Source of the DNA: RYN-111 sp963760125 | GTDB lineage: Bacteria > Actinomycetota > Actinomycetes > Mycobacteriales > SCTD01 | Assembly: GCA_963760125.1 (NCBI GenBank) | Contig: CAVXBV010000007.1 | Location: forward strand, 372,001-436,000 | Direction of reading: 5' to 3' | Length of the DNA: 64,000 bases | In this document: piece after piece, positions 1-8,873 of the stretch | Layout of the letters: every line of letters begins with the position of its first letter | How positions within the stretch are numbered: the first letter of the stretch is position 1 | Program-made: the position numbers and the translations under genes | Notes under the pieces: generated by a model | The model's database searches: none | What the model was told of the DNA's origin: nothing | Seen by the model: the letters and a program-made list of their open reading frames with translations, nothing else

Positions 1-859
1 ATCGCCGATCCGCCCCGAGCACGGGCGCGGGGACCAGGCCGGTCGCCAACCACGCCGGGTCAACGAGGTAAGCCACGTTGATGAGGTCCCAGATCACCTT
101 GCTGAACCCCGGTTGGCGGGTCCGGGTCATCCAGTGGTCCTCCCACGTCTGCCAGAGGTAGTCGCCGACCGCGCCCTGGCCGCGCACGTGCTGCTCCAGC
201 TCGGCCCGGGTGGTCCGCAGCTCCTCGCCGACGTAGTAGCCGGGCAGGTAGACCAGCGGCGCCGGCCCGTCGAGCAGCACCCGGCTCGCGGGCAGGTCCA
301 GCGTCAGGTTGTACGACGCCACCTGACCGGGCCAGAAGCTGGGGTGGGCGCTGGTCCAGACCACGCACACCTTCGAGGCGATCGTGGGATCGGTGAGCAG
401 CGCGCTGGCCAGGTTGGTGGCGCAGGCGATGCCGATCACGTAGAGCGGCCCCTCGCGGTCCTCGTGGGCGAGGGAGATGAGGCTGTCCACCGCGTCGCTC
501 GGCACCGGCGTCGTGGCGTCCGGCAGGAAGCGGTCGGCGCCGGCCACGACCGGGGTGTCGCTGCCCAGGACGGCGACGAGGTTGCGCAGCTCGAGCAGCG
601 CCTGGCGCTGGCCCTCGCCGGGCCCGACGGACGGACGGGTGCGTTCCTCGTGCCGGGGCCGGTCGACCAGGGGGTCGGTGTCGGCGTACACCCGCTCGTC
701 GCTGATCCAGGGTGCGGCGTGCAGCGCGCGGACCCGCAGTCGGTCCGGTCGGAGCAGGGCCCACGCGATCGCGAACTGGTCGTCGACCTCGTTCATCGGG
801 TCGGTGTCGATGACGACGTCGAGCACGCGGTCGGTGGGCGGCAGGTCGAGCGGGTCCAT
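1..859 (-). CDS. Nucleoside hydrolase (IUNH family), C-terminus beyond the window
   Basis: Probable ribonucleoside hydrolase that splits the N-glycosidic bond of a nucleoside in the cytoplasm. The first 286 residues are visible. The N-terminal calcium-site motif of the family is DTDPMNEVDDQ at residues 18-28. The NE-x-DDQF form belongs to an uncharacterised branch rather than to classical purine or pyrimidine hydrolases. A long insert-like stretch (DGPAPLVYLPGYYVGEELRT, about residue 205) follows the core. The ATG at 859 overlaps the TGA of the upstream ATPase (ATGA), so the gene is translationally coupled to the transporter. The context suggests that imported nucleosides or nucleoside-like glycosides are hydrolysed. 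Substrate is inferred only. Confidence 0.8.
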   Translation of the reverse strand, partial: MDPLDLPPTDRVLDVVIDTDPMNEVDDQFAIAWALLRPDRLRVRALHAAPWISDERVYADTDPLVDRPRHEERTRPSVGPGEGQRQALLELRNLVAVLGSDTPVVAGADRFLPDATTPVPSDAVDSLISLAHEDREGPLYVIGIACATNLASALLTDPTIASKVCVVWTSAHPSFWPGQVASYNLTLDLPASRVLLDGPAPLVYLPGYYVGEELRTTRAELEQHVRGQGAVGDYLWQTWEDHWMTRTRQPGFSKVIWDLINVAYLVDPAWLATGLVPAPVLGADRR

Positions 860-1872
860 CACGGCTCCAGCACGGTGCACGCTGCGGGCTCGACACCGAT
901 GCGAGGAGCGGCGGGGACATCGGCTCCGGGTGGGGCGTGCACCTGCAGCGTCTCCCCACTGCCCAGGCGGAGCTCGACGGCGACGTGGGTCCCGCGGTAC
1001 CTCGCCTCGACGGTCGTCGTCGGAACGCCGTGCTCGGCGAGGCGCACGGCCTCCGGACGGATGCTCAGGACGTACCGGCCGTCCGTGCGGTCGGTCGGCC
1101 ACTGCCCGACGGCGCTGGTGAGGACGCCGCTCGCTGCCACCGCCGCCAGCTCGTTGCGCCCGCCGAAGAAGCGGGCCACCCGCAGGTCGTGCGGCCGGTC
1201 GTAGAAGTCCCGTGGGGAACCGTGCTGCACCAGGGCTCCGTCCAGGAGCAACGCGATGTCGTCCGACATGGCGACCGCCTCCTCCTGGTCGTGAGTGACG
1301 AACAGCGTGGTCAGGTCGAGCTCCTGCTGCACCGCGCGGACCAGCTCGCGGATCTCCACGCGAAGGCTCGCGTCCAGTGCCGAGAACGGCTCGTCGAGCA
1401 GGAGGACCGACGGCTCGGTCACGAGGGCGCGTGCCAACGCAGCACGCTGCTCCTGTCCGCCGGACAGCTCGCCGACCCGTCGGTCCGCGAGATCCTCCAG
1501 GCGCACGAGCCGCAAGGCACGGGACACGCGCTCGCGTCGTTCCGCCTTGCCCACCTTGCGCATGCGCAGCCCGAACGCCACGTTGTCGCCGATGCTGAGG
1601 TGCGGGAACAGCAGCGGTTTCTGGAACACCATCGCGACCGGTCGCCGCTCCGCCGGCAGTCCGAGGACGCTTCGGCCGTTGAACAGGACGTCTCCGGCGT
1701 CGGCGTCGAGCAGTCCCGCCACGACCTTGAGGGTCGTCGTCTTCCCGCAGCCGGACGGCCCCAGCAACGCGGTGAGCGTGCCCGGCGCCACGCGCAGGTC
1801 GACCCCGTCCACGACGGGCGCACCGCCGTACGCCTTGGTCAGGCCCCGGATCTCGATCTCGGTGCCGGTCAC
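859..1872 (-). CDS. ABC transporter ATP-binding protein (YnjD/PotA-like)
   Basis: ATPase of the importer formed with the next two permeases and the lipoprotein. It has 337 aa: Walker A GPSGCGKT at residues 38-45, signature LSGGQ, Walker B VLLLDEP, switch histidine in FVTHDQEEAV, and a C-terminal TOBE-like part of about 95 residues. That layout fits the spermidine/iron/thiamine-type (PotA/FbpC/YnjD) importer ATPases. I chose the GTG at 1872 because it overlaps the TGA of the upstream permease in a GTGA junction; upstream codons in this frame belong to the permease region. The 3' end overlaps the start of the nucleoside hydrolase. Confidence 0.9.
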   Translation of the reverse strand: MTGTEIEIRGLTKAYGGAPVVDGVDLRVAPGTLTALLGPSGCGKTTTLKVVAGLLDADAGDVLFNGRSVLGLPAERRPVAMVFQKPLLFPHLSIGDNVAFGLRMRKVGKAERRERVSRALRLVRLEDLADRRVGELSGGQEQRAALARALVTEPSVLLLDEPFSALDASLRVEIRELVRAVQQELDLTTLFVTHDQEEAVAMSDDIALLLDGALVQHGSPRDFYDRPHDLRVARFFGGRNELAAVAASGVLTSAVGQWPTDRTDGRYVLSIRPEAVRLAEHGVPTTTVEARYRGTHVAVELRLGSGETLQVHAPPGADVPAAPRIGVEPAACTVLEP

Positions 1873-2663
1873 AGCCGGCCGAACCCGATGCCGGCTGCGC
1901 TGCCTCCGGTGAGGAACCGCGAGGTCAGCAGCACCAGCACGAGCGGGGGAAGGACGAAAAGGACGGCCAGGGCGGCGGCGAGGTTCAGGTCGGAGCTCCC
2001 GATGTAGGCGAACAGCACGAGTGGCAGGGTCTTCACGGTCCCACCGCCGATGAGGAGGGTGAGGATGTACTCGCTCCAGGAGATGAGGAACGCGAAGAAC
2101 GCGGCGACGATGAGCGACGGCCGGAGCACCGGCAGCGTCACGTGCCAGAAGGTGCGCAGGGGACCGGCCCCGAGCGTGCGGGCCTGCTCCTCGTAGGCGA
2201 CGTCGAAGTTGGCGAAGGCACTGCCGAGCACGAGCGTCACGTACGGCACCGTCGGCACCAGCTGGACGAGGACGACGCCGGGCAGGGTGCCGGCCAAGCC
2301 GTACCGCAGGAAGAAGACCTGGATGCCGAGGGTGACGGCGAGGCCCGGCACGATGGCCGGGGCGAGCAGCACGAACTGCACCAGCCGCTTCCCGCGGAAC
2401 GCGTAGAGGCCGAGGGCACGTCCGGCGGACAGGCCGACGAGCGTGGCGATGGCGCTCACGGAGACCCCGAGCAGGAGCGACGTCGTCAGTCCTTCCAGGA
2501 CGTCCGAGGAAGGATCCACAAGCAGGCGGAGGCCGCGTGAGCTGGCCTGCTGGGGGAGGACGGAGGGGAAGCGCCACTGCCCGGCGCCAGCCCAGACCAG
2601 CAGCGGGAGGAAGGGAAGCAGCATGCCCAGCACCAGCAGGACGCGGGGGACGGTGCGCCTCAC
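1869..2663 (-). CDS. ABC transporter permease 2
   Basis: Inner-membrane permease of 264 aa with about six hydrophobic segments. The EAA-type cytoplasmic loop that contacts the ATPase is present (EEQARTLGAGPLRTFWHVTLP). The start is GTG at 2663 (VRRTVPRVLL), which overlaps the TGA of permease 1 in a GTGA junction and places a positively charged N-terminus before TM1. With permease 1 it corresponds to the two halves of the single fused YnjC permease of enterobacteria. Here the halves are separate genes. Confidence 0.87.
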   Translation of the reverse strand: MRRTVPRVLLVLGMLLPFLPLLVWAGAGQWRFPSVLPQQASSRGLRLLVDPSSDVLEGLTTSLLLGVSVSAIATLVGLSAGRALGLYAFRGKRLVQFVLLAPAIVPGLAVTLGIQVFFLRYGLAGTLPGVVLVQLVPTVPYVTLVLGSAFANFDVAYEEQARTLGAGPLRTFWHVTLPVLRPSLIVAAFFAFLISWSEYILTLLIGGGTVKTLPLVLFAYIGSSDLNLAAALAVLFVLPPLVLVLLTSRFLTGGSAAGIGFGRL

Positions 2664-3511
2664 GGGGTGGCCCGCACGAAGCGACGGGTGAGGGCCATGT
2701 ACGCCGCCACGAGCGTCCCGACCAGCAGCGCGATGACCACGCTGATGGCCATCGCCACGGGACGCGCGTTGAGGTCGATGTCGCTGTAGTACTGGTAGGC
2801 CACCACCGGCAGCGTCGCGGGGAACGGGCGGCCGAGCAGGAACGGCACCTCGTAGGAGCCGAAGCTGAACGCGAACACGAGGATGGAGGTCGCGAGGACG
2901 CCGGGGGCGATGAGGGGGATCACCACATGGCGCAGCCGCGCCCAGGGCCCGGCCCCCAGCGTGCGGGCGACCTCCTCGAGGTCGCTGACGCCGGCGTTCA
3001 GGGCCGACAGCACGACGACGCCGATGAACGGCGCCTCCTTCCAGGTGTACTCGATCAGGATGCCCCACCCGAACCGGTCTCCCGTGAGCTCCGGGAAGCC
3101 CTGGCTGCCGTCCGTGAGCCCGACGGCGTTGGTCAGCCGCGACAGCGTCCCGCCCTGGGACAGCAGCAGCAGCATCGCCAGCGCACCGACGAGGTGCGGC
3201 ACCGGCAGCGAGCTCTGGAAGACCGCGGAGAGGACCGCCCGGCCCCGGCGGGTGGAGCGGACGAGCAGGGCGCCGCTCACGCCGAGCACGACCGCGGCGG
3301 CGGTGGCGAGGAACGCCACCCGGAACGTCAGCACGAACGACGCCCTTACAGCCTTGTCGGACAGCAGGCTCGTGTAGGCGTCCGTGCTCCAGCGCCAGCC
3401 GGGAAGGAACGGCAGGTAGCCGAACGACTGAGCCACCCCGAGGGCGAGGCCACCGACGAAGAGCACGCCGATCAGGCTGAGCGCCGGGCTCAGCAGCAGC
3501 GCGATGCGCAG
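2660..3511 (-). CDS. ABC transporter permease 1 (start uncertain)
   Basis: Inner-membrane permease with six or seven hydrophobic segments and the EAA-like loop LEEVARTLGAGPWARLRHVV. The only standard start in the open frame is GTG at 3466, which would cut into TM1 (ALLLSPALSLIGVLFVGG). The frame stays open upstream to a TGA inside the binding-protein gene with no ATG, GTG or TTG. I therefore place the start at CTG 3511 (LRIALLLSP), which restores a charged residue plus a full TM1 and has an AGG 5 bases upstream. This start is an inference; 3466 is the conservative alternative. The gene is 19 bases from the binding-protein stop. Confidence 0.75.
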   Translation of the reverse strand: MRIALLLSPALSLIGVLFVGGLALGVAQSFGYLPFLPGWRWSTDAYTSLLSDKAVRASFVLTFRVAFLATAAAVVLGVSGALLVRSTRRGRAVLSAVFQSSLPVPHLVGALAMLLLLSQGGTLSRLTNAVGLTDGSQGFPELTGDRFGWGILIEYTWKEAPFIGVVVLSALNAGVSDLEEVARTLGAGPWARLRHVVIPLIAPGVLATSILVFAFSFGSYEVPFLLGRPFPATLPVVAYQYYSDIDLNARPVAMAISVVIALLVGTLVAAYMALTRRFVRATP

Positions 3512-3530
3512 GGTCCTGGGGACCCGACGG

Positions 3531-4763
3531 CTACTTCTGGAGGACGTCGGTCTTCCAGCCCTTCTCGATGGCCGTGACGTAGCCGCTCACCAGCTCCGGC
3601 TGGGCGTTGGCGGAGAGCTCCTTGAGCGGCGGGACCGACTCGCTCGTGCTGACGGCGGCGAACGCTGCCTGCTGCTCCGCGGTGAGGCGCGTCAGGTCCA
3701 GGGCGGGGAAGGTGCCCGTGCGCTTGTAGAACTCGAGCTGCGTGTCCGGGTCGAGCAGGACGTCCTGCAGGACCTGGGCACCGGCCTTGTGCGGGCTGTT
3801 GGCCGGGATGGTGAGGAAGTTGTAGTTGGAGATGTTGCCGATGTCGAAGACGGCCTGTCGGGTGCTCGTCGGGTAGACGTTCTTCTTCACCTGCTCGCCC
3901 ACCGCTCCGGGGTTGTAGGTCAGGAAGGCAGCGATCTCGCCGTTGGCGTAGAGCTTCTCCACGTCGGGCTGGCCCGCCGGGAACGTCTCGCCCTTCTTGT
4001 ACAGCGCGGGCTTCAGGTCGTTGAGGCGCTGCCACAGCTTGGTGGCGGCAGGACCGAACTTCGCCTCGTCGAACGGGCCGGCGAAGGCCTCCGCGCCACC
4101 GTTGGTGTCGTAGAAGAACGTGCGGACGGCCATCGAGCCGGTGAAGTCCGGCGGCGCCGGGTAGGTGAACTGACCGGGATGGGCCTTGGCCCAGGCGAAC
4201 AGCGACGTGACGCTGGCGACGTCGTCCTTGGTCAGCTTGGTGCTGTCGTAGACCAGCGAGCTGTTGGCCTGCTGCCACACCGACTCGCAGCCCTCGACCG
4301 GGAGGCCGAAGTCGTTCGCGACGGCCGGGTCGTCGAAGTTCACGTACTGGGCGTTGGGCAGGTCCTCGGCGTACCCGCAGAACCACGCGTCCGCCTGCTT
4401 GCCGGTCGCGAAGTTCTCCCCGTTGATCCAGATCGCGTCGACCGAACCCTCGGCCGTGCCGGCCTGCTTCTCGGCCAGGACCTTGTTGACGGCGGTCACG
4501 GTGTCCGTGATCTTCACCTGGTTCAGCGTGACACCCAGCGCCTTGAGCTTGTCCGCGACGAACCCGTTGACGAACGCGTTGATGGTGTCGTCGCCGCCGT
4601 ACATGTACCAGTTCACCGTCTGGCCCTTGGCCTCGGCCAGCACGGTGTCGAAGCCGGCGCTGGAGACGGCCGGCGAGGGCGCGGCCACGGGGGCGGACGA
4701 GCCGCCGCCGCATGCGGTGAGGCTCAGGCTGCCGAGGGCGAGGGTGACGAGAATGCGGCGCAC
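3531..4763 (-). CDS. ynjB: YnjB-like solute-binding lipoprotein
   Basis: Extracellular substrate-binding lipoprotein of 410 aa. The GTG start at 4763 has a strong GGAGGA six bases upstream and gives a short lipoprotein signal (RRILVTLALGSLSLTAC) with the lipobox cysteine at residue 18, then a Gly/Ser/Ala-rich tether. Segments that I recognise from the E. coli YnjB family are IWINGENF, TYPAPPDFTG, TYNPGA and FLTIPANSPHKAG. The YnjBCD system has no settled substrate, although thiamine-like and other substrates have been proposed. Here the neighbouring catabolic enzymes make a nucleoside, pentose or sugar-acid ligand more likely (inference). Confidence 0.85.
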   Translation of the reverse strand: MRRILVTLALGSLSLTACGGGSSAPVAAPSPAVSSAGFDTVLAEAKGQTVNWYMYGGDDTINAFVNGFVADKLKALGVTLNQVKITDTVTAVNKVLAEKQAGTAEGSVDAIWINGENFATGKQADAWFCGYAEDLPNAQYVNFDDPAVANDFGLPVEGCESVWQQANSSLVYDSTKLTKDDVASVTSLFAWAKAHPGQFTYPAPPDFTGSMAVRTFFYDTNGGAEAFAGPFDEAKFGPAATKLWQRLNDLKPALYKKGETFPAGQPDVEKLYANGEIAAFLTYNPGAVGEQVKKNVYPTSTRQAVFDIGNISNYNFLTIPANSPHKAGAQVLQDVLLDPDTQLEFYKRTGTFPALDLTRLTAEQQAAFAAVSTSESVPPLKELSANAQPELVSGYVTAIEKGWKTDVLQK

Positions 4764-4843
4764 GGGGGTCCTCCAGGACGTCGAGTGGTGCCACTGTGCC
4801 ATGCACGTGCGTTTATGTCGCCCACCGGGTCCACGGCGGGCGG

Positions 4844-5791
4844 TCAGCGCGAAGCGGCGTGCAGCAGGGGCTCACCGCGGTGCCAGCGCTCGACGTCCGA
4901 GACCAGCAGGTCCGTGTGATGGCGTACGACGTCGTCCGCCGCGCCGGCCAGGTGCGGCGTCAGCAGCAGGTGGGGTGTGCGCAGCAGGCGGCTGTCGCGC
5001 GGGAGCGGCTCGGTGGCGAAGCAGTCCAGGGCGGCGCCGCGCAGGGTGCCGGCGTCGAGGGCGTCGCACAGCGCGTCCTCGTCCACGATGCCGCCGCCCG
5101 CGGTGTTCACCACCCAGCCCGCTCCCAGCTGCGCCAGGAGGTCGGCGTCCACCAGTCCTCGGGTCTCCGGGACGCGAGGGCAGTGCAGGGTCAGCAAGTC
5201 CGCCTGCGCGGCGAGGTCCGTCAGGGAGCCGCCGAGGTACTGGACCGGGTCGTGCACGACCACGGTGGTGCCGAAGCCGTCGCGGAGGCGCTGGGTCACC
5301 CGCCGGCCGATGGCGCCGTAGCCGACGACGCCGACGGTGAGCCCGGACAGCTCGGGTCCGCGGAAGTGCAGGTAGGGCAGCTCCCCGTCGACCTGCCAGC
5401 CGGTGTCGCGCAGGTGTCGCTCCGAGCTGGAGATCCCCCTGGTGAGGGACAGGATCGTGCCGATGACGAAGTCGGCGACGGAGTCGGCGTTGCGCGCGGG
5501 GGTGAAGAGCGCCGGGATGCCGCGCGCTGCGCACGCGACGAGGTCGACGTTGACCGGGCCGCCGCGGGCGGTGCCGACCAGACGCAGGTCGGGCAGGGCC
5601 TCGAGCACGGCCGCGTCCACGGTCTCGATCTCGGTGAGGACGAGGCTGGCGCCGTGTGCCGCGGCGATGAGGGCCTCGGCGTCCAGCACCTGCCGGGTCA
5701 CTCCCCAGCCTGATCGTTGGACCTGGTAGCCCAGGGCCTCGAGCCGGTGCAGGCCGTCGCTCGTGATCTCGCAGGTGACCAGGGCCTTCAC
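4844..5791 (-). CDS. D-isomer-specific 2-hydroxyacid dehydrogenase
   Basis: NAD(P)-dependent cytosolic oxidoreductase of 315 aa that interconverts a 2-keto acid and a D-2-hydroxy acid. The Rossmann motif is GVVGYGAIGRR, the substrate-binding Arg lies in GTARGGPVNVD, the central Arg/Glu region follows, and the catalytic His is in TPHLAGA. GTG at 5791 was chosen because AGGAG sits seven bases upstream and the homology begins there (KALVTCEI). It lies 11 bases after the kinase and 80 bases before the binding-protein gene, so it probably belongs to the same operon. Substrate unknown. Confidence 0.88.
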   Translation of the reverse strand: MKALVTCEITSDGLHRLEALGYQVQRSGWGVTRQVLDAEALIAAAHGASLVLTEIETVDAAVLEALPDLRLVGTARGGPVNVDLVACAARGIPALFTPARNADSVADFVIGTILSLTRGISSSERHLRDTGWQVDGELPYLHFRGPELSGLTVGVVGYGAIGRRVTQRLRDGFGTTVVVHDPVQYLGGSLTDLAAQADLLTLHCPRVPETRGLVDADLLAQLGAGWVVNTAGGGIVDEDALCDALDAGTLRGAALDCFATEPLPRDSRLLRTPHLLLTPHLAGAADDVVRHHTDLLVSDVERWHRGEPLLHAASR

Positions 5792-5801
5792 AGGAGCTCC
5801 T

Positions 5802-7170
5802 TCATGAGGGCAGGGCGTCGCGCAGCGCGGCGACGGCAGCGGCCCACGTCGCCCTTCGCCCGGAGAGTGGTTCCGGATCGCCGGCAGGGAAGGCGACCGC
5901 CGGCCGCGCAGGTGACGAGGGGTCGCCGCCGAGGGCACGGGCGACGAGGGCGGTGCCGCCGACGGCAGCACCGGCGTCACGGTCCCAGCGGATGTCGCGA
6001 CCGAGCACCTGGGCGAGCAGTGCAGGGAGGGCGCCGTCCGCCGCGGCGCCTCCGGTGACCACGACGTCCGTCACGTCCACCAGGCGACCGAGGTCGGCGA
6101 TCGAGCCGGCCACGGAGAACGCGTGGGCCTCGAGCAGCGCGCGTCGCACCTGACCGGCGGTGGTGTCAGGCTGCAGGCCCAGCAACGACCAGGGAGGCTT
6201 GGTCTCCCACGTGTCCTGCGCCCAGTGCTCGACGGCCGTGACCGCGACGACGTCCCCGGGGTCGTCGGTGTCGGCGGCGTGCGCCAGTCCGCTCCACCAC
6301 CCGGAGAAGCTCCCGGGGTAGCCGGCGTTGCCTTCGGCGACCCACCGGTCGGGGGCGGCGTGGGTCGAGAGCCAGGAGTGGGAGAGGGGGTCCGGCACCG
6401 GGTCGTCCAGCGTCACGGCGACCGGGGTGCTGGAGCCGGCGACCACGGTGACGACGCCCGGGTGCAGCCCACCGGCCCCCAGAGCCGCGACCTGGGTGTC
6501 GCCGCAGCCGGCCACGACTGGCGTCCCCGCGGGAAGCGACCAGCCGGGCAGCAACGGACCAATGACGGCGCCTGCCTCCACGATCGGGGCGAGCAGGTCG
6601 GTACCGACGCCGCACTCGGCGAGCAGGTCGCTGGCCCAACCGCGGGCACCGACGTCCGCCATCCCCCCGGCGCAGGCGTACGACGCCTCGGTCACGTGCA
6701 CGCCGGTGAGGCAGGCGATCACCCAGTCGTGCAGGAACAGCACCCGACGGGTCGCCGCCCACCGCTCCGGCTCCTCCGCCTGCACGGCGAGCAGCTTCGG
6801 CAGCGTCAGCTCCGGGGCCGGCCAGTGACCGGTCAGCCCGTGACGACCGGCCAGCACGCCGGCGTACGGCGCACCGCGCCTGTCGCTGTTCAGGATCCCG
6901 TTGCCCAGGACGGTGTCGGCCTGGTCGAGCAGGACGAAGCCCTGCCGGAGGGAACAGACTGTCAGCCCGGCCCAGCCCGAGCGCTCGCGGACCGACCTCC
7001 TCGAGGGCCTGGTGGCAGGCGGTCAGCCAGGCGTGCGGGTCCAGCTCGACGCGATGGCCCGCCCGCAGCACAGGGACCGGCACCGTGGCGCCGGCTTGCA
7101 GCGGGCCGTCGAGCTCGCGGACCCACGCCTTGACGGAGGACCCGCCGAGGTCGAGGCCGGCGACGAGCAC
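5802..7170 (-). pseudogene. FGGY-family carbohydrate kinase, single-base frameshift
   Basis: FGGY sugar kinases phosphorylate ketoses, polyols or sugar acids with ATP. The N-terminal phosphate-binding region (LVAGLDLGGSSVKAWV) is read from the GTG at 7170. Homology then moves to another frame near 6975-6990, after EEVGPRALG, and continues as WAGLTVCSLRQGFVLLD and GILNSDRRG down to the C-terminal VVTGGAAADGALPALLAQVL. One extra base explains the break. Both halves have intact motifs, so this may be a sequencing error or a recent mutation. The start abuts the aldolase stop with no gap. A kinase followed by a class II aldolase is the usual phosphorylate-then-cleave pair of pentose and deoxysugar pathways. 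Confidence 0.8.
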
Positions 7171-7806
7171 CTAGACCGACCCCTCGCCCGCCCGGACCCG
7201 CTCGAGGTACTCCGGCGGACAGGCCGTCGTGGTGTCGCCGAGCTGCAGCATGGTCAGGGTGGCTCGCGCGGCCTCCTCGAGGTTGGCGGCGCGCTTGTGC
7301 GCCAGGTCGATGGTCTCGCCGAGGACCGAGCAGCCGTGGTGGCCGAGGATGACGCAGTTGCAGCCGCCCGCGACGGCCTCCGCCCCGGCCGCCGCGAGCT
7401 CCGGGGTGCCGCTCTGGATGAAGGGCGTCGAGGCCACCTCGCGCACGTAGTAGGCGTGGTCGATGGTGAGCAGCCGGATCGGGACCTTCATCGCGTCGAG
7501 CAGGACGGACGTCTGCGGGTGCAGGTGGATGACCGCGTTCACGTCGGGCCGCACGCGGTAGGTCGCCAGGTGCAGCTGGGCCTCCGACGAGGGACGGGGG
7601 TGGCCCCCGCGGACGGTGCCGTCCGCGATGGCCACCACCGAGAAGTCCTCGGTCGTCAGCTCGTCGAGCCAGGAGCCGGAGCAGGTCACGACGCACTCGT
7701 CGCTGCCGGGCAGACGCGCGGACAGGTTCCCGCCGGAGCCGATCACCAGCCCTGCGGAGACAGCCTTGCGCCCGACGACGATCAGCTGGTCGATCAGTTC
7801 CTGCAC
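7171..7806 (-). CDS. Class II aldolase/adducin family protein
   Basis: Zinc-dependent aldolase or epimerase of 211 aa (fuculose-1-phosphate aldolase / ribulose-5-phosphate 4-epimerase superfamily). Visible elements are GSGGNLSARL near residue 23, SSEAQLHLATY, the zinc-binding HLHP, and a third metal histidine in NCVILGHHGCSV. It is probably the first gene of the operon, 55 bases after the inhA stop. In this context it would cleave the phosphorylated product of the FGGY kinase into DHAP and an aldehyde. Fuculose-phosphate aldolase is the closest general label, but substrate is not determinable from sequence. Confidence 0.87.
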   Translation of the reverse strand: MQELIDQLIVVGRKAVSAGLVIGSGGNLSARLPGSDECVVTCSGSWLDELTTEDFSVVAIADGTVRGGHPRPSSEAQLHLATYRVRPDVNAVIHLHPQTSVLLDAMKVPIRLLTIDHAYYVREVASTPFIQSGTPELAAAGAEAVAGGCNCVILGHHGCSVLGETIDLAHKRAANLEEAARATLTMLQLGDTTTACPPEYLERVRAGEGSV

Positions 7807-7861
7807 GGGGTGTCCATCTCGTCGGAGGTCTGCGGGCGTTCGCCGCGGGGGAGCAGGTGGT

Positions 7862-8617
7862 TCACACGCCGACCGCGTGGAAGCCGCCGTCCACGTGGAC
7901 GATGGAACCGGTCGTCGCCGGGAACCAGTCCGACAGCAGGGCCACGACGGCCTGAGCCACCGGCTCGGCGTCGGTCACGTCCCAGCCGAGGGGTGCTCGC
8001 CCGTCCCAGACGGCCTCGAACTGCGCGAAACCGGGGACGCTCTTGGCCGCCATCGTCTTCACCGGACCGGCGGCCACCAGGTTGGCGCGGATGCCCCGCG
8101 GGCCGAGGTCCCTGGCCAGGTAGCGGTTCGCGCTCTCCAGCCCGGCCTTGGCCACGCCCATCCAGTCGTACCCCGGCCAGGCGACCGTCGCGTCGAAGTC
8201 GAGGCCGACATACGAGCCGCCCTCGGGCATGAGCGGCAGGCAGGCGCGGATCAGGGAGGCGTACGACCAGGTGGAGGCGTGCAGCGCCGTTCCTACGTCC
8301 TCCCACGAGGTGTCGAGCAGACCGTGTCCGAGCGCGCTCGGCGGTGCGAACCCGATCGCGTGGACGACGCCGTGCAGCGTGCCTCCGACCCGCTCGGCGA
8401 CAGCAGCGAGATCCGCTTCGCTCGTCACGTCCAGCTCGACCACCTGGGGCTCGCCCGGCAACCGGCGGGCGACCCTGGTGGTGAGGGACAGGGCGCGACC
8501 GAAGCCGGTCAGGACCACCTCGCCGCCCTGCTCGTGCGCGAGCCGGGCCACCGAGAAGGCGATCGAGGCCTCGGTGAGCACCCCCGTGACCAGCAGTCGC
8601 TTGCCGGCCAGGAGCAT
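7862..8617 (-). CDS. inhA: Enoyl-[ACP] reductase, InhA/FabI type
   Basis: NADH-dependent reductase of the last step of the fatty-acid elongation cycle, 251 aa. The cofactor motif is TGVLTEASIAF, LELDV-type strand VVELDV follows, HAIGF corresponds to the InhA HSIGF region, and the catalytic Tyr and Lys are in GYDWMGVAKAGLES (Y-x6-K). Sequence resembles mycobacterial InhA throughout, including VAAGPVKT and the WFPATTG C-terminal motif. ATG at 8617 overlaps the ACP stop (ATGA). It is the intact partner of the degenerate InhA-like gene at 14476. Confidence 0.93.
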   Translation of the reverse strand: MLLAGKRLLVTGVLTEASIAFSVARLAHEQGGEVVLTGFGRALSLTTRVARRLPGEPQVVELDVTSEADLAAVAERVGGTLHGVVHAIGFAPPSALGHGLLDTSWEDVGTALHASTWSYASLIRACLPLMPEGGSYVGLDFDATVAWPGYDWMGVAKAGLESANRYLARDLGPRGIRANLVAAGPVKTMAAKSVPGFAQFEAVWDGRAPLGWDVTDAEPVAQAVVALLSDWFPATTGSIVHVDGGFHAVGV

Positions 8618-8859
8618 CAGGGGTTCTTGCTCATGATCAGGTCGAGGAACGCGCCGATGGTCTTGAGGTCGGTCAGCTCGTCCTCGGGCAGCGAGACGCC
8701 GAGGCCGTCCTCGAGCTCCATCGTGTACTCCACGAGGGACAGCGAGTCGACCTTCAGGTCCTCCACGAAGGACTTGTCCTCCTGCACGGCGTCGGCCTCG
8801 ACCTCGAGCATCTCGACGGCCTTGTCCCGCATGACCTGCAACACCTCTGCGCGCTCCAT
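8617..8859 (-). CDS. Acyl carrier protein 1
   Basis: 80-aa acidic acyl carrier protein. The phosphopantetheine serine is in KVDSLSLVEY, and the downstream SLPEDEL is typical of a type II ACP. The ATG at 8859 gives the normal ACP start (MERAEVLQVM); the ribosome-binding site before it is poor, a run of Cs. It lies 14 bases after fabG and overlaps inhA by four bases. It should carry acyl chains for the enzymes of this arm. Confidence 0.93.
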   Translation of the reverse strand: MERAEVLQVMRDKAVEMLEVEADAVQEDKSFVEDLKVDSLSLVEYTMELEDGLGVSLPEDELTDLKTIGAFLDLIMSKNP

Positions 8860-8873
8860 GGGGGGAGCGTAGA

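Noticed and set aside
60..959. 299-codon frame over the nucleoside hydrolase
   Set aside because: Another frame of the same DNA encodes the DTDPMNEVDDQ motif and the real protein.
3490..4806. Second long minus-strand frame through the lipoprotein gene
   Set aside because: Arg/Gly-rich shadow frame; the lipoprotein frame has a signal peptide, lipobox and YnjB homology.
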